From positions 62,001 through 126,000 of the forward strand of contig NZ_JAHUTS010000008.1 in the NCBI RefSeq assembly GCF_019209835.1: a DNA stretch of 64,000 nt, in the 5' to 3' direction. The position numbers were made by a program, and so were the translations under genes. The notes below the pieces were generated by a model. That model had not been told where the DNA came from and made no database searches. It saw only the letters and a list, made by a program, of their open reading frames with translations. Shown piece by piece: positions 43,430-52,163 of this stretch. Every line of letters starts with the position of its first letter. Position 1 is the first letter of the stretch. Origin of the DNA: Enterovibrio paralichthyis (GTDB taxonomy: Bacteria > Pseudomonadota > Gammaproteobacteria > Enterobacterales > Vibrionaceae).

Positions 43430-45535
43430 ATGAAGCTCTCTTTGCCGTTTTACGACAAGGTTCAGGACAGAATCCCCTTTAAGCGTGGGGGCGCATTCCC
43501 TGCTATCGGTGCACCGGTGTTGGTACTTTCAACACTGGCGATGGTGGTATTGCCTGTACCGCCGATGCTGCTCGACCTGATGTTCTCCTTCAACATCGCC
43601 TTGTCGCTGGTCGTGCTTCTGGTGACTGTCTATACCCGCCGTCCTCTGGACTTCGCGGCGTTCCCGACCGTTTTGCTTATCGCCACCCTGATGCGCCTGG
43701 CGCTGAACGTGGCATCCACCCGTGTTGTACTCCTGCATGGTCATGAAGGCCCAGGCGCGGCCGGTGAGGTAATTGATGCCTTCGGTTCGGTGGTGATTGG
43801 CGGCAACTATGCTGTCGGTCTGGTGGTGTTCCTTATCCTGATGATCATCAACTTTATGGTTGTGACCAAAGGTGCGGGACGTATCTCCGAGGTGAGTGCG
43901 CGCTTTACCCTGGACGCCTTGCCGGGTAAACAAATGGCGATTGACGCTGACCTCAACGCCGGGCTTATCAACCAGGATCAGGCACGTACACGCCGTCAGG
44001 AAGTGACCAAAGAAGCAGACTTTTACGGTTCGATGGACGGTGCGTCAAAATTCGTAAAAGGGGATGCCATTGCCGGTATCCTCATCCTTGCAATCAACAT
44101 CATCGGCGGTCTTGCCATTGGTATGATCCAGCACAACGTCAGCTTTGGCGATGCGGTGGAAATTTATACCCTGCTGACCATCGGTGACGGTCTGGTTGCC
44201 CAGATCCCGTCACTGCTGCTTTCTATCGGCGCGGCCATCATGGTAACCCGCCAGAACACCGATGAAGACATGGGCCAGCAGCTCGTGTTCCAGCTGGTGG
44301 ACAACCCGAAAGCACTGATCATCTCCACCGGCATTTTGTTTGTGATGGGTATTGTTCCCGGCATGCCACACATTCCATTTTTGACATTGGCAGCGGTTTG
44401 CGGTGGTTTTGCTTACTGGAAAGTCAAACAGCAGGAAAAAGCCAAGCAGCAAGCAGAAGAAGCCCCGAAACAAGATGTGGTGGCACCGAAGCCGAAAGAG
44501 CTTTCCTGGGAAGATGTGCAGCCTGTTGATGTGATTGGACTGGAAGTCGGCTACCGCCTGATCCCTATGGTGGACCGTGATCAGGGCGGCGAGCTGCTTG
44601 ATCGCGTCAAAGGCGTGCGCAAGAAACTGTCGCAGGACTTTGGTTTCCTTGTGCCACCGGTTCATATCCGTGACAACCTTGAGCTGCCACCGAACAGCTA
44701 CCGCATTACCCTGATGGGCGTTGCAGTGGGTGAGGCGGATATCCGCCCTGACAAAGAGCTGGCGATTAACCCCGGCCAGGTATTTGGCCCGATTGACGGT
44801 GAGCCGACCATTGACCCGGCCTTCGGCCTGGAAGCGGTTTGGATTGAGAAGTCACAGCGTGAGCACGCGCAGGCGCTCGGTTATACCGTGGTGGACTCCG
44901 CCACCGTATTGGCTACCCACCTCAGTCAGATGCTGACCAACAACGCCGAGCGTCTGCTGGGCCACGAGGAAGCGCAGAACCTGGTGGATATGCTGTCGAA
45001 ACAGTCACCACGACTGGTCGAAGGCCTGATCCCGGATCTGATTTCCCTTGGTGTGGTGGTGAAAGTGATGCAAAACCTGCTCAACGAAGCCATCCCAATC
45101 CGCGATGTTCGCACCATCATCCAGACCCTGTCTGAATATGCACCTAAGAGTCAAGATCCCGACATCCTGACGGCGGCTGTCCGCATCTCCCTGCGTCGCC
45201 TGATTGTTCAGGAAATCAATGGTGTAGCGCCTGAATTGCCTGTGATTACGCTTGTTCCGGAATTGGAACAGATATTGCATAAAACTATGCAAGCGTCAGG
45301 CGGTGAATCTACCGGTATTGAGCCGGGTCTGGCAGAGCGCTTACAGCGCAGTCTTGCTGAAGCGACTCAGCATCAGGAGCTGCAAGGTGAACCTGCTGTA
45401 TTGCTGACGTCCGGTGTGCTCCGTTCTACGCTCGCGAAGTTCGTGAAGAACACCATCCCGACACTGCGTGTCCTGTCTTATCAGGAAGTGCCGGATGAAA
45501 AACAAATAAGAATTGTAAGAGCGGTTGGCAACTGA
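43430..45535 (+). CDS. flhA: FlhA, major export gate protein
   Basis: FlhA forms the nonameric ring under the gate that docks chaperone-substrate complexes. ATG 43430 gives a 701-residue protein starting MKLSLPFYDK, as in Vibrio relatives. A GTG at 43412 would add six residues and also lies within the predicted mRNA, so the start is not certain. The N-terminal half has eight membrane helices and the FHIPEP-type loop (GAGRISEVSARFTLDALPGKQMAIDADLNAG). The C-terminal cytoplasmic domain runs from about 345. It heads a long run to cheW. Confidence 0.95.
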   Translation: MKLSLPFYDKVQDRIPFKRGGAFPAIGAPVLVLSTLAMVVLPVPPMLLDLMFSFNIALSLVVLLVTVYTRRPLDFAAFPTVLLIATLMRLALNVASTRVVLLHGHEGPGAAGEVIDAFGSVVIGGNYAVGLVVFLILMIINFMVVTKGAGRISEVSARFTLDALPGKQMAIDADLNAGLINQDQARTRRQEVTKEADFYGSMDGASKFVKGDAIAGILILAINIIGGLAIGMIQHNVSFGDAVEIYTLLTIGDGLVAQIPSLLLSIGAAIMVTRQNTDEDMGQQLVFQLVDNPKALIISTGILFVMGIVPGMPHIPFLTLAAVCGGFAYWKVKQQEKAKQQAEEAPKQDVVAPKPKELSWEDVQPVDVIGLEVGYRLIPMVDRDQGGELLDRVKGVRKKLSQDFGFLVPPVHIRDNLELPPNSYRITLMGVAVGEADIRPDKELAINPGQVFGPIDGEPTIDPAFGLEAVWIEKSQREHAQALGYTVVDSATVLATHLSQMLTNNAERLLGHEEAQNLVDMLSKQSPRLVEGLIPDLISLGVVVKVMQNLLNEAIPIRDVRTIIQTLSEYAPKSQDPDILTAAVRISLRRLIVQEINGVAPELPVITLVPELEQILHKTMQASGGESTGIEPGLAERLQRSLAEATQHQELQGEPAVLLTSGVLRSTLAKFVKNTIPTLRVLSYQEVPDEKQIRIVRAVGN

Positions 45536-45566
45536 TGTACGTCATCAGTAACTCAGGACAACGATT

Positions 45567-47204
45567 TTGAAGATTAAACGATTTTTTGCCAAAGACATGC
45601 GCACAGCACTGGCCGAAGTGAAAGAAGCACTCGGCGCAGATGCAGTGATCATGTCCAACAAAAAAGTGACCGGCGGTGTCGAAATCGTGGCGGCAGTAGA
45701 TACTGAAGCGCCAACCCGTGATGTACGTAAAGATGCTGCAAAAGCGCAAGTGGCACAAAGTATGGACCGCGCCCAACAGGCTCGCCGTCTGGCTGAGGAT
45801 ACCGTTCACCTGCGTCGCGACATCAGCAAAGAAGCAGCAAGAAAGCCATTGGGCGGCGCCCTTGGCAGCAAATTCTCCAGCCTGCTGGATCGCTACCAGT
45901 CCCAATTGCCGGATAACAGCCGTAACCAAGAGCCTGAAAGCGAAGCTGACTCTCTGAGTGCGCTGCTGGCACGTCAAGGCGATGCGCGCCGACGCCAAAG
46001 CGAAAACGCTTATGGCGCTGCGCCACAGCAACCCCAACGTCGTCCAGCACCCAGCAACGGTCACAACAATGGCAATGCCAACGGCATGTCAGGCTTTTCG
46101 CGTTCCCAGCAACAGGCTAAGAGTGATGAACTCTCCCGCCTGTACCGTCAAAAACGTGACGAAAATGCCCCGCGTGCCCAGCAGCAACGCCCGCAGCAGA
46201 TGCAGGATGACCGTTTCGGTGGGCTTCGCAATGAGCCGCGTAAACCAGCGGCACCGCGTCAGCAGGACGAAATAGAAGCGATGCGCAAAGAAATGGCGAC
46301 CATTCGCAGCCTGCTGGAGCACCAGTTATCAGGATTGATGTGGCAGGAAGTGGAGCGAAAAGAGCCGCTTCGCGCCATGTTGATCAAACGTCTTGAAAAA
46401 ATGGGTATCTCTCCGGTGCTGGCAGATCAGTTGGCCGGTTACATCCCGGAAGATACGCCACCGAATGAAGCTTGGTCAGAACTGATGGAATTGGTCGCTG
46501 ATCAGGTCATTACAACCAGTGAAAACCTGCTTGAAACCGGCGGTGTAATTGCACTGCTGGGGCCAACCGGCGTGGGTAAAACCACCACGATAGCCAAACT
46601 GGCGGCGCGGGCAGCGATGGATTTCGGCCCGGAAGAGGTTGCGCTGGTCACAACAGATACATTTCGTATCGGCGCGCACGAGCAACTGGCTACTTATGGC
46701 CGTATTTTAGGTTGCCCGGTAAAAGTTGCTAAAGATGCGGATACACTGGCCGATATACTGTATCAGTTACGTCATCGACGACTGATCCTGCTAGACACCG
46801 CCGGCATGGGCCAGCGTGATCTCAGGCTGTCAGAGCAACTTGATACCCTTATCCAAAGCAGTGGTTCACACATCCGAAGCCTCCTCGTGCTTCCCGCGAC
46901 TTCCCAACGTCGTGTGCTGCAGGAGACCATTGACCACTTCCGTCGTATTCCCCTTTCCGGGTGTGTGCTGACGAAGCTGGACGAATCCCTCAGTCTGGGG
47001 GAACTACTGAGCGTGACCATAGAAAACGCCCTTCCGGTGACTTATCTGGCCGATGGTCAGCGTGTGCCGGAGGATATTCGCCAGGCTAGTGGACGATACC
47101 TGGTCAACAAGGCAAGTGAACTGATGGATCAAGATTCAGAGCAGCAAAACCATTTCTGGAGTCATGATGTACCAGAGTCGAATGCGGCGGACTTTTATGA
47201 TTGA
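45567..47204 (+). CDS. flhF: FlhF, SRP-type GTPase for polar flagellar placement
   Basis: FlhF marks the cell pole where the flagellum is built. The start is a TTG at 45567: the protein then begins MKIKRFFAKDMRTALAEVKEALGADAVIMSNKK, strongly conserved in the family, while the first ATG would cut ten conserved residues. The 545-residue protein has a basic, Gln/Arg-rich B domain (about 60-250) and the NG GTPase region. That region has GPTGVGKTTT near 331-340, DTFRIGAHEQL, LDTAGMGQRD and LTKLDES. It overlaps flhG by a few bases and is followed by flhG and fliA. Confidence 0.95.
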   Translation: MKIKRFFAKDMRTALAEVKEALGADAVIMSNKKVTGGVEIVAAVDTEAPTRDVRKDAAKAQVAQSMDRAQQARRLAEDTVHLRRDISKEAARKPLGGALGSKFSSLLDRYQSQLPDNSRNQEPESEADSLSALLARQGDARRRQSENAYGAAPQQPQRRPAPSNGHNNGNANGMSGFSRSQQQAKSDELSRLYRQKRDENAPRAQQQRPQQMQDDRFGGLRNEPRKPAAPRQQDEIEAMRKEMATIRSLLEHQLSGLMWQEVERKEPLRAMLIKRLEKMGISPVLADQLAGYIPEDTPPNEAWSELMELVADQVITTSENLLETGGVIALLGPTGVGKTTTIAKLAARAAMDFGPEEVALVTTDTFRIGAHEQLATYGRILGCPVKVAKDADTLADILYQLRHRRLILLDTAGMGQRDLRLSEQLDTLIQSSGSHIRSLLVLPATSQRRVLQETIDHFRRIPLSGCVLTKLDESLSLGELLSVTIENALPVTYLADGQRVPEDIRQASGRYLVNKASELMDQDSEQQNHFWSHDVPESNAADFYD

Positions 47205-48084
47205 GACAACCATGCACGATCAAGCTAGCGGCCTCCGCCGCCTGACCAACCCGACTCGTACCAAGGTGATTACGGTCACCGGCGGTAAAGGTGGTGTGGG
47301 TAAAACCAATATCACTCTGGGTGTGGCAGCAGCAATGGCCAAGCAAGGTAAAAAGGTGATGGTGCTTGATGCCGACCTGGGGTTAGCCAACGTTGACGTG
47401 TTGCTGGGTTTGCGTGTCGGCAAAAACCTGAGCCACGTTATGCAAGGCGTGTGTGACCTGAAAGACATCATTGTCGAAGGCCCTCACGGTATGAAGATCA
47501 TCCCTGCATCCTCAGGGATGCGCGGCATGACAGAGCTGACAACGGCACAACACGCCGGACTTATCCGCGCGTTCGGTACCCTGGATGAAGACGTTGACGT
47601 GTTGCTGGTGGACACCGCAGCAGGCATTTCTGACATGGTGCTGAGTTTTTCCCGTGCCGCGCAAGATGTGATGATTGTGGTGTGTGATGAGCCAACATCC
47701 ATCACTGATGCTTATGCACTGATCAAGCTTTTAAGCCGTGAACACGGGGTTACACGCTTCAAAGTTGTGGCCAATATGGTGCGCAGTTACCGCGAAGGTC
47801 GCGATTTATTTACAAAATTAACGCGAGTAACTGAAAGATTTTTAAATGCTAATCTAGAATTAGTAGCATGTGTCCCACTTGATGAGCATGTGCGCCAGTC
47901 TGTGAAGAAGCAAAAAGTCGTTGTTGATGCGTTTCCAAATGCACCTGCTGCGCTGGCATTGAATGCGCTGGCGAACAAAGCACTGACCTGGCCGGTACCA
48001 CGAAACCCAGGTGGACACCTCGAGTTTTTTGTTGAACGACTGTTAATGAAAGACGAGACCGCGGGAGACTATCTCAGTGAGTAG
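47197..48084 (+). CDS. flhG: FlhG (FleN-type), MinD-like ATPase limiting flagellar number
   Basis: FlhG restrains FlhF and FlrA so that one polar flagellum is made. I choose ATG 47197 (295 residues), which starts MIETTMHDQASGLRRL. An ATG at 47212 would also keep the conserved DQAxxLR motif that stimulates FlhF GTPase. A longer frame from 47164 lies inside flhF and is unlikely. The deviant Walker A GGKGGVGKTN is near 23-32. MinD-like VLDADLGLANVDVLLGL and DTAAGISDMVLSF follow, with a C-terminal amphipathic tail. It overlaps fliA by 8 bases. Confidence 0.94.
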   Translation: MIETTMHDQASGLRRLTNPTRTKVITVTGGKGGVGKTNITLGVAAAMAKQGKKVMVLDADLGLANVDVLLGLRVGKNLSHVMQGVCDLKDIIVEGPHGMKIIPASSGMRGMTELTTAQHAGLIRAFGTLDEDVDVLLVDTAAGISDMVLSFSRAAQDVMIVVCDEPTSITDAYALIKLLSREHGVTRFKVVANMVRSYREGRDLFTKLTRVTERFLNANLELVACVPLDEHVRQSVKKQKVVVDAFPNAPAALALNALANKALTWPVPRNPGGHLEFFVERLLMKDETAGDYLSE

Positions 48085-48799
48085 AGCGCTCACCTACAGC
48101 AGGACTGGAGCATCAACTGAGACGGTGTTTGAGCAATATTCGACGCTGGTGAAGCGTATTGCTCATCACATGATTTCCCGTTTACCGCCGAACGTGCAGG
48201 TCGAAGACCTGATACAGGCGGGTATGGTCGGCCTGCTGGAAGCGCAACAGAACTATGACCCGTCAAAAGGGGCGAGTTTTGAGACTTATGCAGGCATTCG
48301 AATTCGCGGCGCCATGCTTGACGATATTCGAAAAGGTGACTGGGTACCACGCTCAGTACACCGGAACAACCGCCAAATCAGCGAGGTTATCGCTCAGTTG
48401 GAAGGCGAGTTAGGGCGGGATCCTAACGACAAAGAGATTGCGAAACGTCTGGGAATGAGCCTTGAGCAGTACTACCAGGTTCAGAATGACATCAACGCCG
48501 GGCGATTAATCGGCATCGATGATCTGGGCGTTTCAGAAGATGCTTTCGTTACCGAAAGTCATCGCGACGAAAACCTTCCCTTTGAGGAAGTCGCCGAGGA
48601 TAGCTTCAAGTCGCATCTGGCTAATGCCATCCGAGGACTTCCTGAGAGAGAAGCTTTGGTCCTTTCCCTCTATTACGATGAGGAACTTAACCTCAAAGAG
48701 ATTGGGGCCATTATCGGGGTCAGTGAATCCCGAGTTTGCCAGATTCAAAATCAGGCAATGCAGCGGTTACGGACCAAGCTAACTGCTTGGTCAAAGTAA
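48077..48799 (+). CDS. fliA: FliA, sigma-28 flagellar sigma factor
   Basis: FliA directs RNA polymerase to late flagellar promoters such as those before flgM and the second flagellin. It starts at GTG 48077, inside the flhG end. The 240-residue protein has region 2 (LVKRIAHHMISRLPPNVQVEDLIQAGMVGLLEA near 22-54, then GIRIRGAMLDDIRKGDW), region 3 (DPNDKEIAKRLGMSLEQY) and region 4 with a helix-turn-helix (LNLKEIGAIIGVSESRVCQIQNQAMQRL). It is blocked by FlgM until hook completion. Confidence 0.96.
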   Translation: MSRALTYSRTGASTETVFEQYSTLVKRIAHHMISRLPPNVQVEDLIQAGMVGLLEAQQNYDPSKGASFETYAGIRIRGAMLDDIRKGDWVPRSVHRNNRQISEVIAQLEGELGRDPNDKEIAKRLGMSLEQYYQVQNDINAGRLIGIDDLGVSEDAFVTESHRDENLPFEEVAEDSFKSHLANAIRGLPEREALVLSLYYDEELNLKEIGAIIGVSESRVCQIQNQAMQRLRTKLTAWSK

Positions 48800-48836
48800 G
48801 TTTTAACAATTATAAGGAACCTCACCGGAGGCCACT

Positions 48837-49217
48837 TTGGACACAAATATGAAAATCCTCATTGTTGACGACTTTTCAACAATGCGCCGTATCGTTAAAA
48901 ACCTCCTTCGTGATCTGGGTTTCAACAATACCGTTGAAGCAGATGACGGCCTGACAGCACTGCCAATTCTCAAGAAAGGCGGTATTGATTTTGTCGTCAC
49001 TGATTGGAATATGCCTGGTATGCAGGGTATTGATCTGCTCAAGAACATCCGTGCTGACGATGAACTGAAGCATCTGCCAGTGTTGATGATCACGGCAGAA
49101 GCCAAGCGTGAGCAGATTGTTGAAGCAGCTCAGGCTGGCGTAAATGGTTACATCGTTAAGCCATTTACAGCTGCAACCCTGAAAGAAAAGCTGGATAAAA
49201 TTTTCGAACGCATGTGA
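48837..49217 (+). CDS. cheY: CheY, chemotaxis response regulator
   Basis: Phospho-CheY binds FliM and reverses the motor. The start is decided by the ribosome-binding site: GGAGG at 48827-48831 lies 5 bases before TTG 48837, while the internal ATG 48849 is 17 bases away. This gives a 126-residue protein beginning MDTNMKILIVDDFS. Acceptor Asp56 lies in VVTDWNMPGMQG, the acidic pair in VDD, Thr86 in MITAEAK, and Lys108 in VKPFTAATL. All switch residues are intact. CheZ, its phosphatase, follows. Confidence 0.94.
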   Translation: MDTNMKILIVDDFSTMRRIVKNLLRDLGFNNTVEADDGLTALPILKKGGIDFVVTDWNMPGMQGIDLLKNIRADDELKHLPVLMITAEAKREQIVEAAQAGVNGYIVKPFTAATLKEKLDKIFERM

Positions 49218-49252
49218 TTTGCTTCTTCGCGCAGTGAAGGATTATTAATTCA

Positions 49253-49978
49253 ATGATAACACTCGACCAAGCTAAAGAATTGGTCAGTTTGCTGGAAGAA
49301 GGGAATCAGGAAGGCGCGAACGAATTGCTGGTGAAAATAGCTGGCGATTCGCGCAATCCGCTCTTCAATGAGGTTGGAAAACTGACCCGGCAACTGCACG
49401 ATTCACTCGTTAATTTCCGTTTGGATCCGCGCGTCAGCGATCTTGCAAACAGCGAGATCCCAGATGCCCGCGATCGCTTGAACTTTGTGATGGAGAAAAC
49501 GGAAATCGCGGCTAACCGCACCATGGATGCGGTTGAATCAATGCTACCCATTGCCGATAACCTGCAAGAGTGCCTCACGCAGGTAAGACCTCAGTGGAAC
49601 AACCTCATGGGAGGGCGGATTGATATCACGAGTTTTAAAGACTTGTGTCATCAAATCGACGGTTTGCTGACACAGGTTGAAGGTGATACCACCAGTCTGC
49701 ACGGACAACTGACGGAAATTCTCATGGCGCAGGATTTTCAGGATCTGACCGGTCAGGTGATCCGTCGTGTGATCGAGCTGGTGCAAGAAGTTGAAAAACA
49801 ACTGGTAGATATTCTGACGGCCTTTGGTCTGAATGAAGACTACAAAGAACAAGAATCTGACAATCAGACTGGTATCGAGGCTGAAGGTCCTGTCGTTACT
49901 GAAGAGAAGCGTCAAGAAAAACAAGTGATGCAGAGTCAGGACGATGTCGACGATTTGCTTTCCAGCCTTGGCTTTTAG
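49253..49978 (+). CDS. cheZ: CheZ, CheY-P phosphatase
   Basis: CheZ speeds dephosphorylation of CheY. The 241-residue, mostly helical protein has the CheZ core, including RLNFVMEKTEIAANRTMDAVE near 72-92 and the catalytic-helix segment ILMAQDFQDLTGQVIRRVIELV near 155-176 (Gln in QDFQDLTG is the active residue of the family). The C-terminal acidic linker ends in a CheY-binding peptide, SQDDVDDLLSSLGF, a classic motif. cheA follows 9 bases later. Confidence 0.96.
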   Translation: MITLDQAKELVSLLEEGNQEGANELLVKIAGDSRNPLFNEVGKLTRQLHDSLVNFRLDPRVSDLANSEIPDARDRLNFVMEKTEIAANRTMDAVESMLPIADNLQECLTQVRPQWNNLMGGRIDITSFKDLCHQIDGLLTQVEGDTTSLHGQLTEILMAQDFQDLTGQVIRRVIELVQEVEKQLVDILTAFGLNEDYKEQESDNQTGIEAEGPVVTEEKRQEKQVMQSQDDVDDLLSSLGF

Positions 49979-49987
49979 GGGTGTGCT

Positions 49988-52147
49988 ATGAGTTTTGAAA
50001 TGGATGAAGAAATCCTGCAGGACTTTTTGATCGAAGCAGGTGAAATTCTGGAGTTGCTGTCCGAGCAATTGGTTGATCTGGAAAAAACCCCAGACGATCG
50101 TGACTTGCTCAACGCAATTTTCCGTGGATTCCACACGGTTAAAGGTGGTGCGGGTTTCTTGTCGCTGACAGAACTGGTGGATACCTGCCACGGTGCAGAA
50201 AACGTATTCGATAACCTGCGCAACGGCGGTCGCGAGCTGACCTCTGAAGTCATGGACACCATTCTCCAGTCTCTTGATACCGTTAACGAACAGTTTGCCT
50301 GTGTACAGGAACGCTCTCCGGTACCTCCTGCTAATCCGGAATTGCTGGAAGCCCTGCACAAATACAGCAACCCCGCCTCTGCAGACGAGGTCGCAGAAGC
50401 TGCGCCGGTTGTTGAGCCTGAACCCGAGCCAGAACCGGAACCAGAGCCAGAAGTGGTGGCTGAAGCCCCAGCAAGTGGCGATGCGATTGCCGGCGACTCG
50501 GTAGACGAAATCACCGATGATGAATTTGACCGTCTTCTTGACCAGCTTCACGGCAAAGGTCAAGGGCCTGCAGGCAGTACCGTACCGGAAAGTAGCGGTA
50601 GTGCTCCTTCAAGCGGCGATGACATCACCGACGACGAATTTGAAAAGCTACTCGATGACCTGCACGGCGCTGGCAAAGGCCCACAAGCGGGTGGTGCCGA
50701 ACCTGCTACACCGCCGCCGCAAAATGCATCGGTAGAAAGTCCAAGCAGTGATGAAATCACTGATGATGAATTTGAAAAACTGCTGGATGAGTTACACGGT
50801 AAAGGTAAGAGCCCGATAAACGGCGAAGCTACGGCGAAACCGCAAGCCGCTGCTCCTGCAGCCCCGGCTGCAGCGGCACCTGCTCCGAAGCCTGCACCTA
50901 AAGCTGAGCCTGCTGCGGCAGCACCACCGGCGACTGTGGCAAAGCCACCGGCCAAAGCGGAAGAGAAAAAGCCGCCTGCGCCACAAGCTGAACAAACCGT
51001 ACGTGTGAACACCTCTACACTCGACACCATCATGAACATGGTGGGTGAGCTGGTGCTGGTGCGCAACCGTTTGGTCAGCCTGGGTGCAAACAGCGATGAC
51101 GAAAACATGGCCAAAGCGGTCACCAACCTAGATGTGGTCACAGCTGACCTGCAAGGTGCCGTCATGCAGACGCGCATGCAGCCAATCAAGAAAGTATTCG
51201 GCCGCTTCCCGCGCGTTGTTCGCGATTTGGCTAGAAGCCTGAAAAAAGACATCGTGCTGGAAATGCGCGGTGAAGAAACTGACTTGGATAAAAACCTGGT
51301 TGAGGCACTGGCCGATCCAATGGTTCACTTGGTGCGTAACTCGGTTGACCACGGTATTGAAATGCCGGATGTCCGTGAGCAAAACGGCAAACCGCGTACC
51401 GGTACGGTAACGCTGGCTGCATCGCAGGAAGGCGACCATATCCTTCTTACTATTACCGATGACGGTGGCGGTATGGATGCTGACAAGCTGCGCAGCATCG
51501 CGGTCGAGCGCGGTCTGATGGATGCTGACGCAGCAGGCCGTCTGACCGACAACGAAGCGTTTAACCTGATTTTTGCACCGGGCTTTTCAACCAAGAAAGA
51601 GATTTCAGATATCTCAGGCCGTGGCGTGGGCATGGACGTTGTGAAAACAGCGATCACCCAGCTCAACGGTACCATTGCTATCGACTCTGAACTTGGCCGT
51701 GGCACCATTATTTCAATCAAAGTACCGCTGACGCTGGCTATCCTGCCAACCTTGATGGTTGGTATTGGCAACAGCCCGTTCGCGTTCCCACTGTCCAATG
51801 TTAATGAAATCATTAGCCTGGATCTGAAGAAAACCAACACCGTCGACGGACAACTGACACTTATCGTGCGTGAGAAAGCGATCCCGCTGTTCTACCTGCA
51901 AGACTGGTTATGTCCGAAACGACCAACCAACCGTGAACAAGGCCATGTGGTTATCGTTCAGATGGGTCACCAGCCGGTTGCATTCGTGGTTGATTCTTTG
52001 ATTGGTCAGGAAGAAGTCGTTATCAAGCCGCTGGATGAATTGCTGCAGGGTACGCCGGGTATGGCGGGTGCAACCATCACCAGTGACGGCCACATTGCCT
52101 TGATTCTGGATGTGCCTAATTTACTCAAACGTTACGCTAGTCGATAA
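49988..52147 (+). CDS. cheA: CheA, chemotaxis histidine kinase
   Basis: CheA transfers phosphate to CheY and CheB under receptor control. The 719-residue protein has a P1 Hpt domain with phospho-His49 (FRGFHTVKGGAGF). A Pro/Glu stretch (about 140-156) and three tandem acidic motifs DEITDDEFEKLLDELHGKGK (173-194, 211-232, 255-276) follow, and then a Pro/Ala/Lys linker to about 335. The P3 dimerisation part, P4 ATPase (HLVRNSVDHG near 447-456, DDGGGMD near 491-497, GRGVGMD near 544-550) and P5 CheW-like regulatory domain (about 575-719) complete it. The region where enteric CheA has its P2 domain is replaced by the repeats; in Vibrio the linker is reported to bind ParP. It is polar-cluster CheA. 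Confidence 0.96.
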   Translation: MSFEMDEEILQDFLIEAGEILELLSEQLVDLEKTPDDRDLLNAIFRGFHTVKGGAGFLSLTELVDTCHGAENVFDNLRNGGRELTSEVMDTILQSLDTVNEQFACVQERSPVPPANPELLEALHKYSNPASADEVAEAAPVVEPEPEPEPEPEPEVVAEAPASGDAIAGDSVDEITDDEFDRLLDQLHGKGQGPAGSTVPESSGSAPSSGDDITDDEFEKLLDDLHGAGKGPQAGGAEPATPPPQNASVESPSSDEITDDEFEKLLDELHGKGKSPINGEATAKPQAAAPAAPAAAAPAPKPAPKAEPAAAAPPATVAKPPAKAEEKKPPAPQAEQTVRVNTSTLDTIMNMVGELVLVRNRLVSLGANSDDENMAKAVTNLDVVTADLQGAVMQTRMQPIKKVFGRFPRVVRDLARSLKKDIVLEMRGEETDLDKNLVEALADPMVHLVRNSVDHGIEMPDVREQNGKPRTGTVTLAASQEGDHILLTITDDGGGMDADKLRSIAVERGLMDADAAGRLTDNEAFNLIFAPGFSTKKEISDISGRGVGMDVVKTAITQLNGTIAIDSELGRGTIISIKVPLTLAILPTLMVGIGNSPFAFPLSNVNEIISLDLKKTNTVDGQLTLIVREKAIPLFYLQDWLCPKRPTNREQGHVVIVQMGHQPVAFVVDSLIGQEEVVIKPLDELLQGTPGMAGATITSDGHIALILDVPNLLKRYASR

Positions 52148-52163
52148 CAACTGAAGGAACGCC

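Noticed and set aside
50560..51252. A 230-codon minus-strand frame opposite the cheA linker
   Set aside because: It arises from the Pro/Ala/Lys-rich linker, giving Gly/Ala/Phe repeats on the complement.
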